From Helopsaltes ochotensis (taxonomy: Eukaryota > Chordata > Aves > Passeriformes > Locustellidae): DNA of 64,000 nucleotides. Below the pieces are notes generated by a model. That model did not search any database. It had not been told where the DNA came from and saw only the letters and a program-made list of their open reading frames with translations. Shown piece after piece: positions 63,401 to 64,000 of the stretch. Made by a program: the position numbers and the translations under genes. Where the stretch lies: NCBI GenBank assembly GCA_013400155.1, contig VXBM01000015.1, forward strand, positions 479,316 through 543,315, given 5' to 3'. Position 1 is the stretch's first letter, and each line of letters starts with the position of its first letter.

Positions 63401-63683
63401 TCAGGAACGTCCTCAGGGTTCCTAGGAAACTATACTGAATCTTTGGTATCTTAAAGATGACTTTTAAAACAGAGGGTTTTAAAACAGAGGGTTTTCCCCC
63501 AGTACAAATGTATTTACTGTCTGTGTCTTTTACTAACTGTATGCTGACACACTTTCTTCAGGTTCCTACTCAGAAAATACTATTTTTATCATGTTTTCTT
63601 AATTCCTCTTGTTATAGAAGAAAGTTGGAGATTTCCCAGAAGGCTGCAGAGGAAGAAGAGAGATATCGCAGAGAAATAGAGCA
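43735..63683 (+). CDS. USH1C: harmonin, spliced CDS, 5' part (exons 1-13; start codon lost in gap)
   Basis: Harmonin is a PDZ scaffold of the Usher type 1 complex in stereocilia and intestinal microvilli, binding cadherin-23, the myosin VIIa-SANS machinery and actin (family knowledge). Exons 2-13 plus the last six bases of exon 1 chain with GT/AG sites and matching phases, and the protein follows human harmonin closely. Order by approximate residue, assuming a 12-residue first exon: harmonin-homology domain 1-86, PDZ1 87-167, PDZ2 about 210-293, coiled coil from about 299 to the last visible residue near 364. PDZ3 and any PST region lie to the right. The ATG should be about 30 nt left of 43735, inside the run of N. 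One lineage difference is the Gly/Ser-rich PDZ1-PDZ2 linker, a few residues longer than human. The neighbour OTOG in divergent orientation matches mammalian synteny. Confidence 0.96.
45325..45402. repeat. T homopolymer, 78 bases
   Basis: Uninterrupted run of T in USH1C intron 1, followed by GTATGTATGTAGG. It could be an expanded microsatellite, the poly(A) tail of a minus-strand insertion, or an assembly error. Confidence 0.97.
45550..45685 (-). repeat. CR1 LINE 3' fragment (diverged)
   Basis: AATCACAGAAGGGTTGAGGG followed by CCCCAACCCTCC, CTCAGGGCC and GGGCTGTGTCCAGATGGTTT matches the reverse complement of CR1 3' ends, with an internal disruption. It lies about 150 bases right of the long T tract. 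Confidence 0.75.
46648..46765. repeat. imperfect 59-bp tandem duplication
   Basis: CAAGTAACAGAAAACCAC at 46648 and CAAGTAATAGAAAACCAC at 46707 start two copies that share a GGCTTTA-AGAGCCA core. Several substitutions separate them, so this is older than the 120-bp duplication. Confidence 0.85.
47652..47719 (+). CDS. USH1C: USH1C exon 2 (harmonin-homology domain)
   Basis: 68-nt exon, phase 0 to 2, acceptor GGGTTTTCAG, donor GTAAGA. It encodes VNLLIDNEAEKDYLYDVLRM then YHQ, nearly the human segment. Confidence 0.95.
49287..50080. mobile_element. solitary endogenous-retrovirus LTR, probably passerine
   Basis: A block of about 0.8 kb in USH1C intron 2. It opens TGTCTTGAAAGACAAGTATC and continues through an AATTAAACGGGC-like stretch, TTTTCAGGCAGAGGTATGGG and AGGAATAACAGTTC, which I recognise as an LTR common in songbird genomes. 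Its interior is much more GC-rich than the surrounding intron, which marks it as inserted. The right end fades into TCCAACCCCCAACAAGATGG without a clear matching terminal repeat or target duplication, so that edge is approximate and may be truncated. I see no adjacent gag, pol or env remnant. Open frames within it look non-coding. Orientation is not established. Confidence 0.65.
50469..50612 (+). CDS. USH1C: USH1C exon 3 (harmonin-homology domain)
   Basis: 144-nt exon, phase 2 to 2, acceptor TTTTTACAG, donor GTAAGA. It encodes [40 protein letters not shown] and QLTPKRSR. It differs from human mainly at the start (human TMDVAV). Confidence 0.97.
51112..51250 (+). CDS. USH1C: USH1C exon 4 (PDZ1, first half)
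   Basis: 139-nt exon, phase 2 to 0. It encodes KLKEVRLDRLNPEGLGLSVR with the GLGLSV carboxylate-binding loop, then CGLFISQLVKGGQADNAGLQ. Confidence 0.97.
51251..56983. other. USH1C intron 4 (5.7 kb)
   Basis: A large AT-rich intron inside PDZ1. It contains a C homopolymer near 53717 and a small duplicated segment near 56312-56350. I see no exon, RNA gene or clear transposon. Confidence 0.65.
56984..57092 (+). CDS. USH1C: USH1C exon 5 (PDZ1, second half)
   Basis: 109-nt exon, phase 0 to 1, acceptor after TTCCGTTTTTGAG, donor GTAAGT. It encodes [20 protein letters not shown] and VINLIRTKKIVSIKVR, with the GDEIVRING strand and the second helix of PDZ1. Confidence 0.97.
57192..57216 (+). CDS. 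USH1C: USH1C exon 6 (micro-exon)
   Basis: 25-nt micro-exon, phase 1 to 2, acceptor TTCCTTTTCAG, donor GTAATG. It encodes HIGMIPVKS when joined to its neighbours (human HIGLIPVKS). Confidence 0.93.
57917..57974 (+). CDS. USH1C: USH1C exon 7
   Basis: 58-nt exon, phase 2 to 0, acceptor TTTCCTTTCAG, donor GTAAGA. It encodes SPDEPLKWQYVDQFVSESG, conserved between PDZ1 and PDZ2. Confidence 0.95.
58758..58861 (+). CDS. USH1C: USH1C exon 8 (linker and start of PDZ2)
   Basis: 104-nt exon, phase 0 to 2, acceptor CCCTCTACAG, donor GTGGGT. It encodes a variable Gly/Ser-rich linker (EGKGSVAGLASSGGRDDK) and then EKKVFISLIGTKGMGC, the first strand and binding loop of PDZ2. Confidence 0.95.
60056..60140 (+). 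CDS. USH1C: USH1C exon 9 (PDZ2)
   Basis: 85-nt exon, phase 2 to 0, acceptor AACATTTCCAG, donor GTAAGT. It encodes ISSGPTQKPGIFISNVKPGS and LSAEVGLE. Confidence 0.96.
60278..60430. repeat. possible ancient CR1-like repeat
   Basis: TTTAAGAACATGAGTGACCT followed by GGGTCAGACCAA and a GCAGTGGCAATAGGAGATCC-like stretch resembles the 3' end of old sauropsid CR1 families (GGGTCAGACCAAAGGTCC and CAGTGGCCAA in the consensus as I know it). It is diverged, so the family and orientation are uncertain. Confidence 0.5.
60532..60591 (+). CDS. USH1C: USH1C exon 10 (PDZ2)
   Basis: 60-nt exon, phase 0 to 0, acceptor TTTCTTTAG, donor GTAAAA. It encodes VGDQIVEVNGVDFSNVDHKE, the GDQIVEVNG strand of PDZ2. Confidence 0.96.
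60848..60904 (+). CDS. USH1C: USH1C exon 11 (end of PDZ2)
   Basis: 57-nt exon, phase 0 to 0, acceptor TAATTTGCAG, donor GTAAGT. It encodes AVRVLKSSRTLTISVVAGA, the last helix and strand of PDZ2. Confidence 0.96.
60905..62709. other. USH1C intron 11 (1.8 kb)
   Basis: AT-rich intron between PDZ2 and the coiled coil. I see nothing recognisable in it. Confidence 0.6.
62710..62852 (+). CDS. USH1C: USH1C exon 12 (start of coiled coil)
   Basis: 143-nt exon, phase 0 to 2, acceptor CTTGATTGCAG, donor GTGAGT. It encodes GKELFMTEEERQREARLREH and QKRLALETNKIIKEQQEKER, a charged helical region. Confidence 0.96.
63241..63480. repeat. perfect 120-bp tandem duplication
   Basis: 63241-63360 and 63361-63480 are identical over 120 bases (each begins CAGGAATTAAGTAGGTGATA and ends AAACAGAGGGTTTT). 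The last 15 bases are then repeated once more at 63481-63495. It lies in USH1C intron 12, about 120 bases before the exon 13 acceptor. Confidence 0.97.
63618..63683 (+). CDS. USH1C: USH1C exon 13 (coiled coil)
   Basis: 66-nt exon, phase 2 to 2, acceptor CTCTTGTTATAG, donor GTGAGT. It encodes RKLEISQKAAEEEERYRREI and E, continuing the coiled coil. The next exon lies outside the window. Confidence 0.95.
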
Positions 63684-64000
63684 GTGAGTAAAAACCTTAC
63701 ACAGGCAATGTGCCACCTGGAAAAGGGTTCCTTGTGTATTAGATCTGGCTGAAAACATTCTGCATGTTGCTTTCAAATAAAATTGTGTAGTATTTCCATG
63801 TAGCTAAATGGAGGATCCAGTAGTTATCAGTAAGTACACCATAGTTGAAGAATAGGAAACTGATCTGAAAATCAGTACCTGTAAACATGAGGCTTATGGC
63901 AATAATAAATTCAATGTGAAGTTGAAGTTGAGCACTTATTTTAAAAGTGTGTGGTGGTTTCACGTTCGCCAATTCTATTTACCAATTTCATGGGGTTTGA

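Noticed and set aside
63457..63687. 76-codon open frame extending USH1C exon 13 upstream
   Set aside because: It reads through the tandem duplication. The real exon begins at the TTATAG acceptor at 63617, and the upstream residues have no match in harmonin.
1..64000. tRNA, rRNA, CRISPR or gene-cluster systems
   Set aside because: I saw no cloverleaf with A/B boxes, no regular spacer-repeat array and no compact gene cluster. The window is ordinary vertebrate intron-exon DNA.

Overview
This is a window of vertebrate nuclear DNA, almost certainly from a bird and probably a songbird. Evidence: AT-rich introns of a few kb, GC-rich CpG-island promoters, CR1 LINE 3' ends typical of birds, and an intronic endogenous-retrovirus LTR of a kind I recognise from passerine genomes. 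Exons are short, with GT/AG splice sites and consistent reading-frame phases. There are no bacterial or phage features, no CRISPR array and no operon.

The window holds parts of two genes arranged head to head. Left, on the minus strand (7356-40593), are the first 23 coding exons that I could chain for OTOG (otogelin), a secreted glycoprotein of the inner-ear acellular membranes. They encode about 898 residues: signal peptide, basic linker, EGF-like module, two VWD-C8-TIL assemblies, and the start of a third (a TIL'-like module ending in VSGCVCPPG). The rest of the gene lies left of the window. Right, on the plus strand (43735-63683), are USH1C (harmonin) exons 1 to 13: the N-terminal harmonin-homology domain, PDZ1, PDZ2 and the start of the coiled coil. 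USH1C exon 1 is nearly lost in a 103-base assembly gap; only its last six bases (His-Lys, then the donor) survive. The later exons (PDZ3 and any PST region) lie to the right.

The intergenic region (about 40.6-43.7 kb) has a CpG island at each end and AT-rich DNA between, so the two divergent promoters are about 3 kb apart. The same divergent USH1C/OTOG pair is present in human, where both genes are deafness loci. Otogelin is a structural protein of the tectorial and otoconial membranes. Harmonin is a hair-bundle and brush-border scaffold. They act in the same organ but not in one complex.

Introns carry CR1 remnants, one clear and one possible LTR block, a 78-base T homopolymer, a perfect 120-bp tandem duplication, several smaller tandem duplications, and one open stretch resembling part of a short-chain dehydrogenase. 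I saw no convincing unknown gene or system. The most useful observations concern gene architecture, the gap over exon 1, the missing first Cys of both CGLC-type motifs, and the unusual repeats.
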